The position numbers and the translations under genes are program-made. DNA of 64,000 nt, from NCBI GenBank assembly GCA_963576735.1, contig OY755175.1:2620401-2684400 (forward strand), given 5' to 3'. This DNA is from Bedellia somnulentella. Taxonomy: Eukaryota > Arthropoda > Insecta > Lepidoptera > Bedelliidae. A model generated the notes under the pieces. That model made no database searches. It had not been told where the DNA came from and saw only the letters and a list, made by a program, of their open reading frames with translations. Shown piece after piece: positions 44,086-55,373 of this stretch. The first letter of the stretch is position 1. Each line of letters starts with the position of its first letter.

Positions 44086-46900
44086 GTGAGTTATTATAGC
44101 AACTTTAAACGGTATATATTAAGTCGAAGGTGAACTTATGTTCAAAGTCGCTGTTCTGTTAGTTTTCTTGAATTCAAGAAATTACTTAACATCGTATAAT
44201 ATATCATCCAAAATATTTTAGAGAAGTTTTAAATACCAAAATATAGTTTGAGTATAATGTTTTGTAAATGCAAATGTGTTGGTTTCGTCGCGCTCAACCG
44301 GCGACCTTTGATATTCTTTAGCGTAGTTGATAAGTGATTCTGATTACCTACCTTAATGATAACGCGGAGTTTTACTTGATAATATAGCAAATCAACTTCA
44401 CACTAAACAACAACTGTTCTGTAAAGAGTAGCCTGAGGCATTATAAAATATTTTGTAGATTTAATTTAGAACGAAAAAAATGTACATTCGTCCATTGACA
44501 ATGTTACAATAGCAAGTCGAAGACATTTAGAAGCAACAGGTAACTCAAAAACGGCCCATCAGTGGGTGTCCTGTACTTGTTATGCGCTTTGTTTCTTGTC
44601 TTTCTTCCCGTTTCGCCATCCTCTAAAATAATAGTAAGAGTTGACATTGTTACAGCAGTTTTACCCATATTTGAGAGTCTATACAAAGTTGCGTCAATTT
44701 TACAACTTCTTTTGTTGCCTTTTTGCTCAGCACTGGAATTTGAGTGTTTTGCGAATATTTAGTATTGACATGCTGTGACCTTCAAAAGGAAGCAATGAGG
44801 AGGTAAACTATTCATTAATGTTAACCCTTACGACTTGTACACCGAAATATTTTATTTTTCTCATTCAAGTCTTCATTAATTAATTTTACCAGAATTCAAA
44901 AACATTTTAAATAGCCACCAAAACCGATAGTCATATTTGCGTATTCACGGTGTTTTCTCTAATATTTTTTACGAACAACAAATTAAACTTGCGCCGTGCA
45001 TTAGATCGACCGATAACAAGATATTTTGTGTTTGATCAAATTATCAGATTCATACACTGATAGGAATAAAGTAGAATGATAGATTGGACAAAGTTTCCGC
45101 TTTGTCACTGCCACGGCTCCCGAAAACTATCATTATGGAGCAAACGAAAATAAACTACTGTACTGGATATTGGTTGGACTTAACACTCGTCCATTTCTTG
45201 CAATAAGGAACATGGATTCGCTTATGATTAGATTCGGGTCCTTAGTATATGGCGAATGAGTCCGAAGGAAACCGAGGAAGCTCCTTGTCTCAAGGTCAAG
45301 GCACATCCGTTGTTCAGAGAAAAGTTGTTTAATTTTTCTTTTCTTTTGGGAGAAGTGAAGTATAACTTCTCTTAGTTATAACTTCGTTTCAGAAAAAAAA
45401 AAATAAGTACTATAGTCATATTTCAAATCAGACATTTGGAGTCATAGACTTTGATTGGAGATAGCATTGTCGGAATCAAGGTCTCAGTTTACATAATTGT
45501 TTATTGAATTTAAAATTAGATTAGATAGGTCTCTTGCATATGTAATCAAATCACAGCACAAAATTAAATGGTAACCAACTCAGAATGATGTTGTTTAGTT
45601 GAACAATTTTGGCTAGAAACATAAAGTCGTAAAAACATAACTCTAAAAAGAATAGAATAGAATAGCTCTCTATTGCACATCAAACACAAATTTACAAAAG
45701 TAATAATATGATCAAACAGTTTACAGCGAGGTACAATTGGCGGTCTTATCGCTAAAAGCGATCTCTTCCAGACAAACTTTGGAAGGTGAGATCGATAAAT
45801 TAATTATTTGGGTAGATGCACAAAACAAGGACAAAAAAACATAATAAGATAAGCTTACTTAAAACTAACTTATTTAATTTAAATAACAATATATAAATAT
45901 TAGTCATACAAAATAATATAGATATTTAATGAATATTAACACATACATAAATAACTACATACTTTATTTCTTGTGATTATTCAGTTACAGTTTGGGAAAT
46001 GGGCAAGAATAGCTAAGTAGGCTCGCATCTTAACTAAGTACATAGCAATATCAAAATTAAGTACACAAATGTTTTAATTTTCCAAAGTATCTTCTGTTAT
46101 TTATTTACATAGATATAATCTTTTAATTTAAATGTACATTTTCGTTTATAATCTACGACCAATTAATAGTGGCAGGGTGTATATTATATTGCTCATTTAA
46201 TATGGTAATATTATGAAAATAACTCTTGACTGTAGTAAAACATCCAATCACCATTAGCCATCGTTGGGGTAGATCGGAGATATTTTCAACAGCGACTCCG
46301 TAACAGCTCCAATCTTGGGTCATACAATTTACGAGCAAAAATATTTTCAGTAGCAACCTAAAAAATTGTAAATATTATTACTATAAGTTGTAATGTTGTT
46401 TAACTTCAAACCAGAAATCTTGTTATGCTTACGTTTAGTTCAGGGTCAGGTATTTGTAATGCTAAAAATTTTCCTCTTTTTATAATTCCTAGTTTTTGCT
46501 ACTACGATACTTTTACGCCCGTATTGTTCCTAAGATTTATTATGATGCGTGCGAATAAGAGCGGTGTGCGGTGAACTGTGTTGTGCGCTGTTTGTTTTTC
46601 ATGAGAATTTATTTAGTTTTATTGCTGTGGGTACTTTCAAGTATTCATATTCTAGCGGACGTCCCGCTTAAAGACCCGGTTTCGATACGAGGTGAATGTC
46701 TGTGAAAACACTTTGTATGTAAATGATTGCCGGGTAATTATTAAATTTCCTAATTCTCAAATAGAAAGAGACCACCGTGGTTTGAATCAGAGGTATACAT
46801 TTACAGTTTCATGTTCTGTGTGTGGTTCATTACATGATGCTAAGTGGCATTGGTATTGCAAATAATTACGCTCTTCTAATCTTTAGCTTTTGCTGCCTTT
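44086..46900. other. Presumed spire intron 1, left part, unassigned sequence
   Basis: AT-rich; no exon with credible splice sites and frame. A Lepidoptera-style repeat resembling a LINE tail may lie at 45648-45810 (GGCGGTCTTATCGCTAAAAG). Confidence 0.5.
45648..45810 (-). repeat. Probable LINE 3' tail fragment
   Basis: Carries TATTGCACATCAAACAC and ATCGCTAAAAGCGATCTC; a related TTTATTGCACATAACA piece occurs near 7230. Assigned from memory of similar dispersed sequence, so low confidence. Confidence 0.35.
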
Positions 46901-46910
46901 ATTTATAGAA

Positions 46911-47160
46911 ATTGCTGTGTAGTGTCGGCTTAGAATAGCACTACCCCATTTCAGCCGGTGGGTACGTAAGAGGCGACTAACGGTATTGGGGCTTTTAAGG
47001 GATTTTTGGGCGATGCGGTTGGAGACCCATCACCAACACCCATTATTTTACCATCTTTTCCCCACTCAACTTCCAAAAGTGGCTGAGGAATTTCTGATTC
47101 CTTAGCTCTGGCTACCCCTACTAGGGATTTATAGCCGTGAGTATATGTATGTATGTATGT
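46911..47160 (+). repeat. RTE-derived SINE-like element, reference full-length copy with target duplication
   Basis: Perfect 10-bp target duplication ATTTATAGAA (46901-46910 and 47161-47170) surrounds a 250-bp element. It has the head GCTGTGTAGTGTCGGCTTAG, middle blocks GGGCGATGCGGTTGGAGACC and AGTGGCTGAGGAATTTC, and tail GTGAGTATATG(TATG)n. Head and tail match the two ends of the RTE element at 14411-17690. It has no coding potential. Confidence 0.9.
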
Positions 47161-48240
47161 ATTTATAGAACCTAAAATTCGATTGTCGAGTAGTGGGCCA
47201 CAAACAGTATTAGTTTTAAAGTTACACTACTTATTTCTTAGCAAATGAAAAAATAGAAAGAATGTGAAAGAAAGGTTTTAGGTTGTTATATTTTTTTTTT
47301 AATTTGCGTTAATATTAGATTGTTTAAGTTTTTACTACTGAAGCCGTCACTGCACTAAAACACGAGTCCTACTAATTCTAAACATTCTTCACAAACATTA
47401 ACAAAGATCTTTTAATTAAACCGCAACACAGACGCCTCATAAATAAAGGTTAAGAAGTCGATAAAAATAATAAATTTTGGAACCAATTCGGTTCCATTGT
47501 CGGTGCCTGGGACTGGCCTATAAATTTGACCGAAAAGAGAATGCCAATACCACAATACCACCCGCGCTCAAAGGAAACCGAACACCCAGACTTCAGGATT
47601 AGTATACTGCGGCGCTAGTATAGCAAGTAATAACAGTCGAGATATCTCGTCTGTCGTGGCTTCAGAAATTCTCGGACTCCTCCCACTTTTGTTAGCACAG
47701 TCTTGTATGTCGAGAGAGGACGACAAATCTTTCATGGCCGAGAAGACGTTTATTCGTTCACTTTCCGTCGGTCAATTAGGTTTTTACTTTTTATTTCAGT
47801 GTGTATTTAAGTTCATTCAAAATTAGTTGGTGTCTTTCTACCACTTTGCTTACGGCTAATTATTTTACCCATTTTAGAGGTTTATGTAGGTATATTAAAT
47901 ACACTCTTATATTTTTCTCGTTTCATAACACATTATGGATAATATACCATTTATACAGCTTTGAGTAAACGAACTTTCAACAGGTAGAAATTTTCAAGAT
48001 TTTGTTGACGTTGGCAGAGAGAAGTTGTCATTCTATGGGTTATTTGCCACATATAAACAAGATGGTCGTTTCGTGTTGTTTTGTTATGTTTCTTTTCTAT
48101 CGGTTTTAAATATAAATAGACGGATTTCAAGGATGGAGTACTATTTGTTGATATAGTAAGTATATAAGTTTCTTTATGAATATGCGAGTGATTATAAATG
48201 TGTTGTATAAGTTTAATGTGCATTTTTTTAACTTTACAGA

Positions 48241-48412
48241 CCAGTGTATTCGAAACTCAAAACACCATCCCCGATTTAGCCACTATTTGGCTTCATCCCT
48301 CCAATGCACAAGTGGATAGACCATGTGGAGTTGTGGACCCTCGTAACTTGAGGCCCATCCAGAGATAAAAGAATCCGGCAAACCGATATTGATCGTATGA
48401 GACTTAATAAAA
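48241..48412 (+). other. Possible exon of unknown transcript
   Basis: A good polypyrimidine tract and TTTACAG precede, and GTAAGT follows. One frame is open for 40 codons (starting TSVFETQNTIPDLATIW) to a TAA, so it could be a terminal or non-coding exon. No family is recognised. Confidence 0.25.
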
Positions 48413-48528
48413 TCGTAAGTTTTCATTTCACTTTTTACAAGTTGTAAGTATAGCGTACAAGAAATAAAAAAGAAACAATTCGCAATCTAATCCTATAGAG
48501 AATGTTATATGAATCTAAAAGTAATGAT

Positions 48529-48579
48529 TGATAGTATCTGCCTTCCCCAGTGAGAACTTTTGACGCGATCCTATGTATG
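48529..48579 (+). repeat. RTE LINE 3' end fragment
   Basis: GATAGTATCTGCCTTCCCC and a TATGTATG tail resemble 17630-17690. Confidence 0.6.
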
Positions 48580-49770
48580 TATTAACGATGATATGAAATA
48601 AGTAGTTAAACCAAAAATTAAATATTACTCCTCAATCTTATTTTGGAATAGACATAACACTTATACTTACCTATGCCACACCATACCTATACTCATGGCT
48701 ATAAATCACATTATTTTGTATAAAACAGGGTATATATATCTAGCCAAAACTTCTCAGTTAATTTAATTATGTATTGTTCATGTATGTACAAGTAAAGCTT
48801 CATCTAGGCATAGACACCTAAATAAGAACGTTAGGTGACCATGTTGAGCAGTACACATGATCTCTGTACCCCATCATAAGGTTATGAATGGAGGTGTTAT
48901 GACTAGATTATACTTAGAATCACCGAAGTAACTAATGCATATTTTCTTTATTTTCAGAACATTGCGGAAAAGGAGTATCATATATATATATATATATACC
49001 AATCTTACTTTGAATGTCCTCTAATAAAACCGAGAAGCTTCTGAATAGTGTATAAGTGTTGCAGTTGCAAATTTGTTTTGCTAATTTAGTTTTAGTTAAA
49101 TAGTGAACTACTATACTGTGTGTAACTGAAATGAGTATGTCTTGATGAATTAAAAACATTTTAGTTAGTCAGTATTGGTAACATATTGTAAGTAAGTGTA
49201 TCAAATAAGACAAGCATGATACAATAGTGCTTTAAATGCAACTCTTATTATGTGTGAGTTTTTAATAAAGTTTTGTATTATTGCTGTGTAAGTTAAAATG
49301 CTACCTCAATTATTTGTATAGCTGTGCGGTTGGGGTTAAAATATATTTATATAGCTGCATGCACTATTATAATATGGATTAATTTGGCAGTTTGTTTTAA
49401 AACATTGCTTTGTATTGTCATTTAATAGACTACTACACTATAACTATGTGTTGCTGTTGAATAATTTTAAGATATTGCTTTGTGTGGATTTTACAAAAGT
49501 GGCTTTACTTGTGTTTGACAATAAATATATATAATATAAATAAATGTCTTCTTTTCGTATCCTTGTTTCTTATTTCAAATACCTATTTCCTGTAATCATA
49601 TATATGAACATATTGCCATCAAGTGTATCGCTAAAGCAATATATAGATTGCAACTTGGGGCAATTTTGTTGCCCAGCATAATGCTGATGCTGTGGTAAAA
49701 TAGCTGTGCCTGCATAGTTTAATAGAGTTTGAAAATTGTGGCACAATAAAAGAAGGTAAAGTTTACAAGA

Positions 49771-50581
49771 AACGATTTAATGATTAAATGTGAATCGAAA
49801 ATTGCTTGATAATAATTATGTAAGAAAGTTCATATACCTGCAATCTGAGGCCAACACAATTGCCCTAACTGCGCCTGCGTAACTTAATAGAGCTTCAAAA
49901 AATGCAACAAAATAAAAGAAGGTAGAGCTTTAAAACAAATTTTAATTAATAAAATGAGAATCAATAATTAATCTTCTCTTTGCTTCACCTTGTCTCAAAA
50001 AATTTAAATTACGCTGTTGTGGGATGTTAGGTAAACCAATTTCTCTTAAATCAGGGTTCTCCACATCTGCAATCGGAAACCTGAAAAAATGGGGTAAATT
50101 GTATTAGTATTCTTGTCTAAGCTGTGAAGCATGTGTATGAATTTTAGTTGGTGTTAATTGAATTGTATATACAATTGTATAAACGATTTAATGATTAAAT
50201 GTGAATCGAAAATTGCTTGATAATAATTATGTAAGAAAGTTCATATACCTGCAATCTGAGGCCAACACAATTGCCCTAACTGCGCCTGCGTAACTTAATA
50301 GAGCTTCAAAAAATGCAACAAAATAAAAGAAGGTAGAGCTTTAAAACAAATTTTAATTAATAAAATGAGAATCAATAATTAATCTTCTCTTTGCTTCACC
50401 TTGTCTCAAAAAATTTAAATTACGCTGTTGTGGGATGTTAGGTAAACCAATTTCTCTTAAATCAGGGTTCTCCACATCTGCAATCGGAAACCTAAAAAAT
50501 GGGGTAAATTGTATTAGTATTCTTGTCTAAGCTGTGAAGCATGTGTATGAATTTTAGTTGGTGTTAATTGAATTGTATGTA
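49771..50581 (+). repeat. Direct tandem duplication, 411-bp unit
   Basis: Unit 1 from 49771 and unit 2 from 50182 share about 400 bp. I see essentially one difference, a single-base deletion (CCTGAAAAAATGG versus CCTAAAAAATGG). It is non-coding and lies in the presumed spire intron. Confidence 0.9.
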
Positions 50582-51028
50582 TATAATTCTTATTATACCT
50601 GAAATGCAGCATAATATTGTATATTTAATGTCTTATTGCTGTTTTAACACATTGCCTTGTTTAATTAACTTTTTGTTGTATTGCTTTATGTTACTGTTTT
50701 AACACATTGCTTTGGTTAGTTATAATATAATATAATGCTACACTTCTAATGTATGTGATGTGTTGCTTGAAGTAAAATTGTTAAGCCTTTTGTAAGTAGG
50801 TGTTTTGTATGTATATTACATTTTATTACTGTGTATATTGTGTTTATTCTAATAAAGGAATATTATTATTTATATCTTTCTTTCATTTACAAATACCTGC
50901 TTGTATTCTATATGAAATACCCCTTTTCATCTTGTAGCCAAACGTATTACATAGTCTATAATCTTAAACCTTATTTTAAACATTAAAAAAAATATACAGA
51001 CATACCTATACTGTAAACAAATATAGTA

Positions 51029-51160
51029 CAATAGCACTAATGCAGTTCTTCTCATGGGTTGCATATGGGGCTTTTTAAGAGGTTATCTCTGTTTCTATCT
51101 TCCCCAATTAACTTAAAAAAATGGTTTAAGAATACTCAATTCCAATGTTCAATTCATTGT
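51029..51160 (+). repeat. Degraded RTE-derived SINE-like copy
   Basis: AGCACTAATGCAGTTCTTCTC, GGGGCTTTTTAAGAGG and CCCCAATTAACTT in family order. Confidence 0.45.
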
Positions 51161-51349
51161 CGGGAAGCGAAAATGGATTTGAAGCATCACGAATGCTACG
51201 CCTTTGCATTTTACGCCCGGCTCGTCTCGCCAACAGGAAATTATAATAAGTATCTGCCATTCTGGAACAAAAATAACATTTAACCTACTTACAAAACTGT
51301 TATGATGTTATCAATTGTATAAATAACAAGAAAGACGACAATACTTACT

Positions 51350-51616
51350 AATTACGTTAGCGACAACCGAAGGACTTAAAAAAAACCAAAATTGTTTTAA
51401 CTAAGTTTAATATAAAATAACTATAACTAATTACAACTAGTCTATTCGATGTTAGAAATAGGAATGTGAAAAAGAATACAATATAAAATTACAATGTTCC
51501 GTGGAAACGCAGTGTCAGCAGTGACCGCGTATTGCTATGCACCGAAGTCACGTAGGCAGCGTATGATATGATGTCACCTCGCGTCAGCGATATAGTATTG
51601 GCAGCGGTACATAATT
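51350..51616 (-). repeat. 3' LTR of the errantivirus
   Basis: Plus strand starts AATTACGTTAGCGAC and ends GCGGTACATAATT; 267 bp, matching the other LTR. Confidence 0.93.
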
Positions 51617-51626
51617 CCTCCCCTCT
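51617..51626 (-). other. Polypurine tract
   Basis: AGAGGGGAGG on the minus strand directly before the 3' LTR; primes plus-strand DNA synthesis. Confidence 0.8.
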
Positions 51627-51637
51627 GAGAACAGCGA

Positions 51638-53329
51638 CTATTTGAGAATTTTGAGAGCAAATGTCGCTGGAGTTTGCTTGCTATGTTCGTTTCTTTCGTT
51701 GCCAATGTCTTCATAATTGTGGATTTTTGCTTCTGGCTTACTATGGCTGCTATCGGCAGATAATCTCTTCTTTAGTTTAATTATGGTAAATGCGATGAGG
51801 GCGGTTAATGCTGCAGTTGTGAAGAAGTAGAATGGTACTGTGGTGTGATATATTATGTGGTCATTTAATTGTAAAGGGGATTCCATTAACAGTTGATCTT
51901 GTATGGTTCGTAGTCCTTGAATATTAATTGTTTTTAAATAAAATGAATTAGCTGGAGACTGTTCGCTTCGTCTTTCAAAATTATGTGGTATATCCATTAG
52001 CTTCAACGGTTGTCCCTTTACTTCGTCATTGTCGTTAAAAATTGTAAAATCCGGTGTTTTCATTATGCAGTTTACTGGCACTGTTACTAAGTAGCTTCCG
52101 TGCAACATGATGACTTCTTCTCTTTTACAGCTTAGATGGATTCTGGTAGGTGTGGGCAGGTGAAGTATATATCTTTGATCATCTAATGTTTCTATTTCTT
52201 CTTTCAGGAGCTTTATACGAGTAAAGTTGCAGGTGATTGACAGGGTCTTCTTTTCGATCAGGTCATGTATACAGTCTGATGAAGAACGAGCTTGCCGGGT
52301 GGATTCCTTCTCACAGAGATACCAGTCATTGAACTTCGGGTATTCTGCCTCTATGTACTTGAATGAATTCTCAGTAGTTGCTAGGAATGGAAAGGAAGGA
52401 ATGAGGATTTGATTTTCTTTGTTAGGAGCTATTGCTAATTTATAATAATCGAAGGTTTCATCGGAAACTATTGGAAATTTAAATATTATAACGATTTGAT
52501 TTTCAATAAAATAATATCCTGGCTTTATAACATCGTAATATTCTCTTAACTCTAGACTTATGATATGGTCTTTACCGTATATAACTTTTAACTTATCTAT
52601 CATAGAGGCTAATACGTCAACAGCAATCATAGAATGATGGGTACTGGAAACGCGAATAAAACCTAACATATTTTCTATCCTTAATAACTCTGAAATAAGA
52701 CTATCTATGTTATAATCTAATATGTCTAACAGTTGGGCAAACTTAGCATACTTAACTAAACTATTTTCCTTATGATATTCTCTATCTAATAACTGCTCTA
52801 AGGTTACATTAATTTTACTTTGGTTTTCGACCAACTGAGATAAAACATTATTATGTTTAGTCATCCAATCTTTACTAAGACTAATATGGTTATTAAATTC
52901 TGAGACTACCTTGTTCTGGTTTTTCTGTAAGAAATCTATGGCTTCATTAAACTTTAATGCGTCGGTATAATCTAAATTTCCTGTAATGCTTTTTACCACT
53001 GATCCAAGTCCATCGAGTAAACCTCTTTTCATACGGTTTGGCTCTAGAGACTTTAAATGTTTCAATGTACTGTCAAGTTTACTAGTCAAGTAATTAATTT
53101 GTAATTCGTAAAGTGATAAAGTATTATTACTAAGTCGATTTTTGTAGGTCTGTAACTGATTCTGTAGAGTTATAATGTTATTCGTAATATCGTCTAGTTT
53201 AATATACTGTATAAAATTATGATAATGAGTAGTAAGTCTTGATAACCCTAACTTATAAGGTAAGAGTCCAGGTCCGTCTGCTAAACTCTCAAGTTTTATC
53301 TCCTGAGTCCACGCCAGAGGGACCGTCAT
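51638..53329 (-). CDS. env: Errantivirus envelope (baculovirus F-like fusion protein)
   Basis: 563 codons, open throughout. RMKR (residues about 99-102) is a furin-type site, followed by a GLLDGLGS glycine-rich fusion-peptide-like segment. A long heptad-like ectodomain follows, then a C-terminal membrane span (about 500-520, FFTTAALTALIAFTIIK) and a short cytoplasmic tail. These errantiviral envelope proteins are related to baculovirus F proteins and are normally made from a spliced RNA; TTGTTACAG just upstream (53343) is a good acceptor. No clear signal peptide is seen at this ATG. It overlaps the end of pol by about 40 bases. Confidence 0.85.
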   Translation of the reverse strand: MTVPLAWTQEIKLESLADGPGLLPYKLGLSRLTTHYHNFIQYIKLDDITNNIITLQNQLQTYKNRLSNNTLSLYELQINYLTSKLDSTLKHLKSLEPNRMKRGLLDGLGSVVKSITGNLDYTDALKFNEAIDFLQKNQNKVVSEFNNHISLSKDWMTKHNNVLSQLVENQSKINVTLEQLLDREYHKENSLVKYAKFAQLLDILDYNIDSLISELLRIENMLGFIRVSSTHHSMIAVDVLASMIDKLKVIYGKDHIISLELREYYDVIKPGYYFIENQIVIIFKFPIVSDETFDYYKLAIAPNKENQILIPSFPFLATTENSFKYIEAEYPKFNDWYLCEKESTRQARSSSDCIHDLIEKKTLSITCNFTRIKLLKEEIETLDDQRYILHLPTPTRIHLSCKREEVIMLHGSYLVTVPVNCIMKTPDFTIFNDNDEVKGQPLKLMDIPHNFERRSEQSPANSFYLKTINIQGLRTIQDQLLMESPLQLNDHIIYHTTVPFYFFTTAALTALIAFTIIKLKKRLSADSSHSKPEAKIHNYEDIGNERNEHSKQTPATFALKILK

Positions 53330-55373
53330 TATCGTCAGAATCCTGTAACAATTTATTACTTTTAGGGGTTCGTTTAAGTCGAGATTTTGCTATGGGGCCG
53401 CGTTTCTTGGAAGTATATATATGTATGGGTAAGTCTGCTAAAACTATGTCATTGGTAAAACGAGGTGCTGTTTTTTGTCGAGCTGCTAGAGGATTTTTAA
53501 TGAAAACTGGCTGTTGAGGTGAATACTGAACTTCTGGTTCTCGTGTTAGATTCCTGTTATCAATTAAGTTTGTGCGATTAACAAGTGAAGATTCATTTAT
53601 AATGTCATATACCCTTTTCATTTGTTCTTTGTGGTTCTGGGTATACTGCTGCAAAAGATGTTCTGTAAAGTTAACGTCTTGGGGATCTCTAGGGTCAAAG
53701 TGACCATTTAATAACTCAAACGGTCTACATTTAGTGAAACTATGGATAGAGCTATTGTAGGCTATGAGAGCATATGGAATTAAATTAATTATAGGTTCAT
53801 CTTTTTGTTGTAATTTAAGAAGGCGTAAATGTTCTAAAATGGTTGAGTGGAAACGTTCTATGTTACCATTATCATTGGGGGAATGGGCTAAGATTCTATG
53901 GTGATTAATCTTATGAAGACGGACAAATTCTGCAAATAACTGATTAGTGAATTCTGTACCATTATCGGTGATGATGGTCATTGGAATGCCATGATGGGTA
54001 CAATAACGTAAAAGAGCTTGTAAAATGCTGATTGCGGTTCCGTCTCGAAGATGATATGCTTGTCCGTATTTAGTAAAAACGTCTATAAAGGTAACGTATT
54101 TCTCATTTTGAACTGTAAAGAGGTCCATATGAACTATTTCGAAGGGTTTTGTGGCAGGTGGTACAATGTTAAATTGTGGTCTAATGGGATTCCTATCATA
54201 TTTTCCTTGTCCACAAACAGTACACTCATTAATATATTTAGTTATTTGGTCCTTTAATTTGGGCCAGTAATATCTTCTTGATAAAGCTAAGTATGTCTCG
54301 TTTATACCGCGGTGATTAGTTTTGCCATGGTGATAATTCCTAATAATATCTTGTTGGTGGAGGTAATCTTTTACATTTTCTAATTCTTTTTTACATAAAA
54401 CTAAATTATATGAGGCACTTCTAAACGTTTCTTGTAAGATCGGTATAATTGAATACATTTCTAATGGAGGATTTATTAATAGTGCAGTTTTTATCTTGGG
54501 GTTAACATATTCTTTAATACAATCTATGATATCTCGTTGAAGGTCGGACTGTGATAATTGAACAGCTATTCTAGTATGTGTTTCGAACGGTTTCGTAGTT
54601 ACGGGTCGCCTTTTAACGTCTGGTACTATGGTTAAATACAGCTGTCTATGAAATTTGTTAAGGGGTTCATCCGTGATAGGGATCTCTAATATGGGATTTT
54701 CTTTACTAGTGTGGACTGTTTCGGTAGTAGAATGAATATTTGAAGGTGCGTGTTCAGATGGGTTGCCTACAAGTGAACTCAATTCTTTTAAACTTTCTAT
54801 CACACTATTGATCTCCTCATTATGAATTTCAACTCTTGAAAAGGCATCAGCAGTACGGTTAGAAATTATTTCTTTAGGAACAAAGATATCTCCATTGTGT
54901 GAATTAAAAGGTAAATTTACTATTTTTGAGGTATGGGATGGGATTAACTCTTCACAAAAGTTAACGTTTTGAACATTAGACATCTGAATGCTGTTGGAGG
55001 CGTTGGATGTAGAAAGAATCTTGTTTTTCAAGTCTATTTTAGCTTGCCATTTTTCTAGGAGATCGATGCCAATAAGACCATCGAAGTAATTATGAAATTT
55101 GTATATGAATAGTTTAATGTCCTCTGATTCTCTAAACTCGGGGAAACAAGGTAAGGTTATAGAGTAATTTTCTTTTGTAGTAGCTAGAACATTTGTGACC
55201 TCGAATGGATCTACGTTAAGGGGTATTTGGGGGAAATGTTTTTCTACAATATCGGGATTAATGAATGACTGGTTAGCACCAGTATCTATGAGAAGTTTTA
55301 ATGGGGGGTTCATAATCTGGATGTATGGCAATTGCCTTTGGCCATGTAGATTCACTTCTATGTTAAGTTTTTT
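53289..55373 (-). CDS. pol: Errantivirus pol: protease and integrase, RT and RNase H missing
   Basis: Entered by -1 frameshifting from gag. Protease shows LLIDTGANQS (catalytic Asp). After FVPKEIISN the frame jumps straight to TADAFSRVE, which in intact elements lies at the end of RNase H; no RT motif (such as a YxDD box) occurs between them. Integrase follows intact: an HHCC zinc finger (NHRG..., CTVCGQGK), then the catalytic Asp in VHMDLF, TDNGTEF and Glu in NIERFHS. Open to the stop at 53289. The deletion keeps frame, so a protease-integrase fusion could still be made. Confidence 0.85.
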   Translation of the reverse strand, partial: KKLNIEVNLHGQRQLPYIQIMNPPLKLLIDTGANQSFINPDIVEKHFPQIPLNVDPFEVTNVLATTKENYSITLPCFPEFRESEDIKLFIYKFHNYFDGLIGIDLLEKWQAKIDLKNKILSTSNASNSIQMSNVQNVNFCEELIPSHTSKIVNLPFNSHNGDIFVPKEIISNRTADAFSRVEIHNEEINSVIESLKELSSLVGNPSEHAPSNIHSTTETVHTSKENPILEIPITDEPLNKFHRQLYLTIVPDVKRRPVTTKPFETHTRIAVQLSQSDLQRDIIDCIKEYVNPKIKTALLINPPLEMYSIIPILQETFRSASYNLVLCKKELENVKDYLHQQDIIRNYHHGKTNHRGINETYLALSRRYYWPKLKDQITKYINECTVCGQGKYDRNPIRPQFNIVPPATKPFEIVHMDLFTVQNEKYVTFIDVFTKYGQAYHLRDGTAISILQALLRYCTHHGIPMTIITDNGTEFTNQLFAEFVRLHKINHHRILAHSPNDNGNIERFHSTILEHLRLLKLQQKDEPIINLIPYALIAYNSSIHSFTKCRPFELLNGHFDPRDPQDVNFTEHLLQQYTQNHKEQMKRVYDIINESSLVNRTNLIDNRNLTREPEVQYSPQQPVFIKNPLAARQKTAPRFTNDIVLADLPIHIYTSKKRGPIAKSRLKRTPKSNKLLQDSDDNDGPSGVDSGDKT

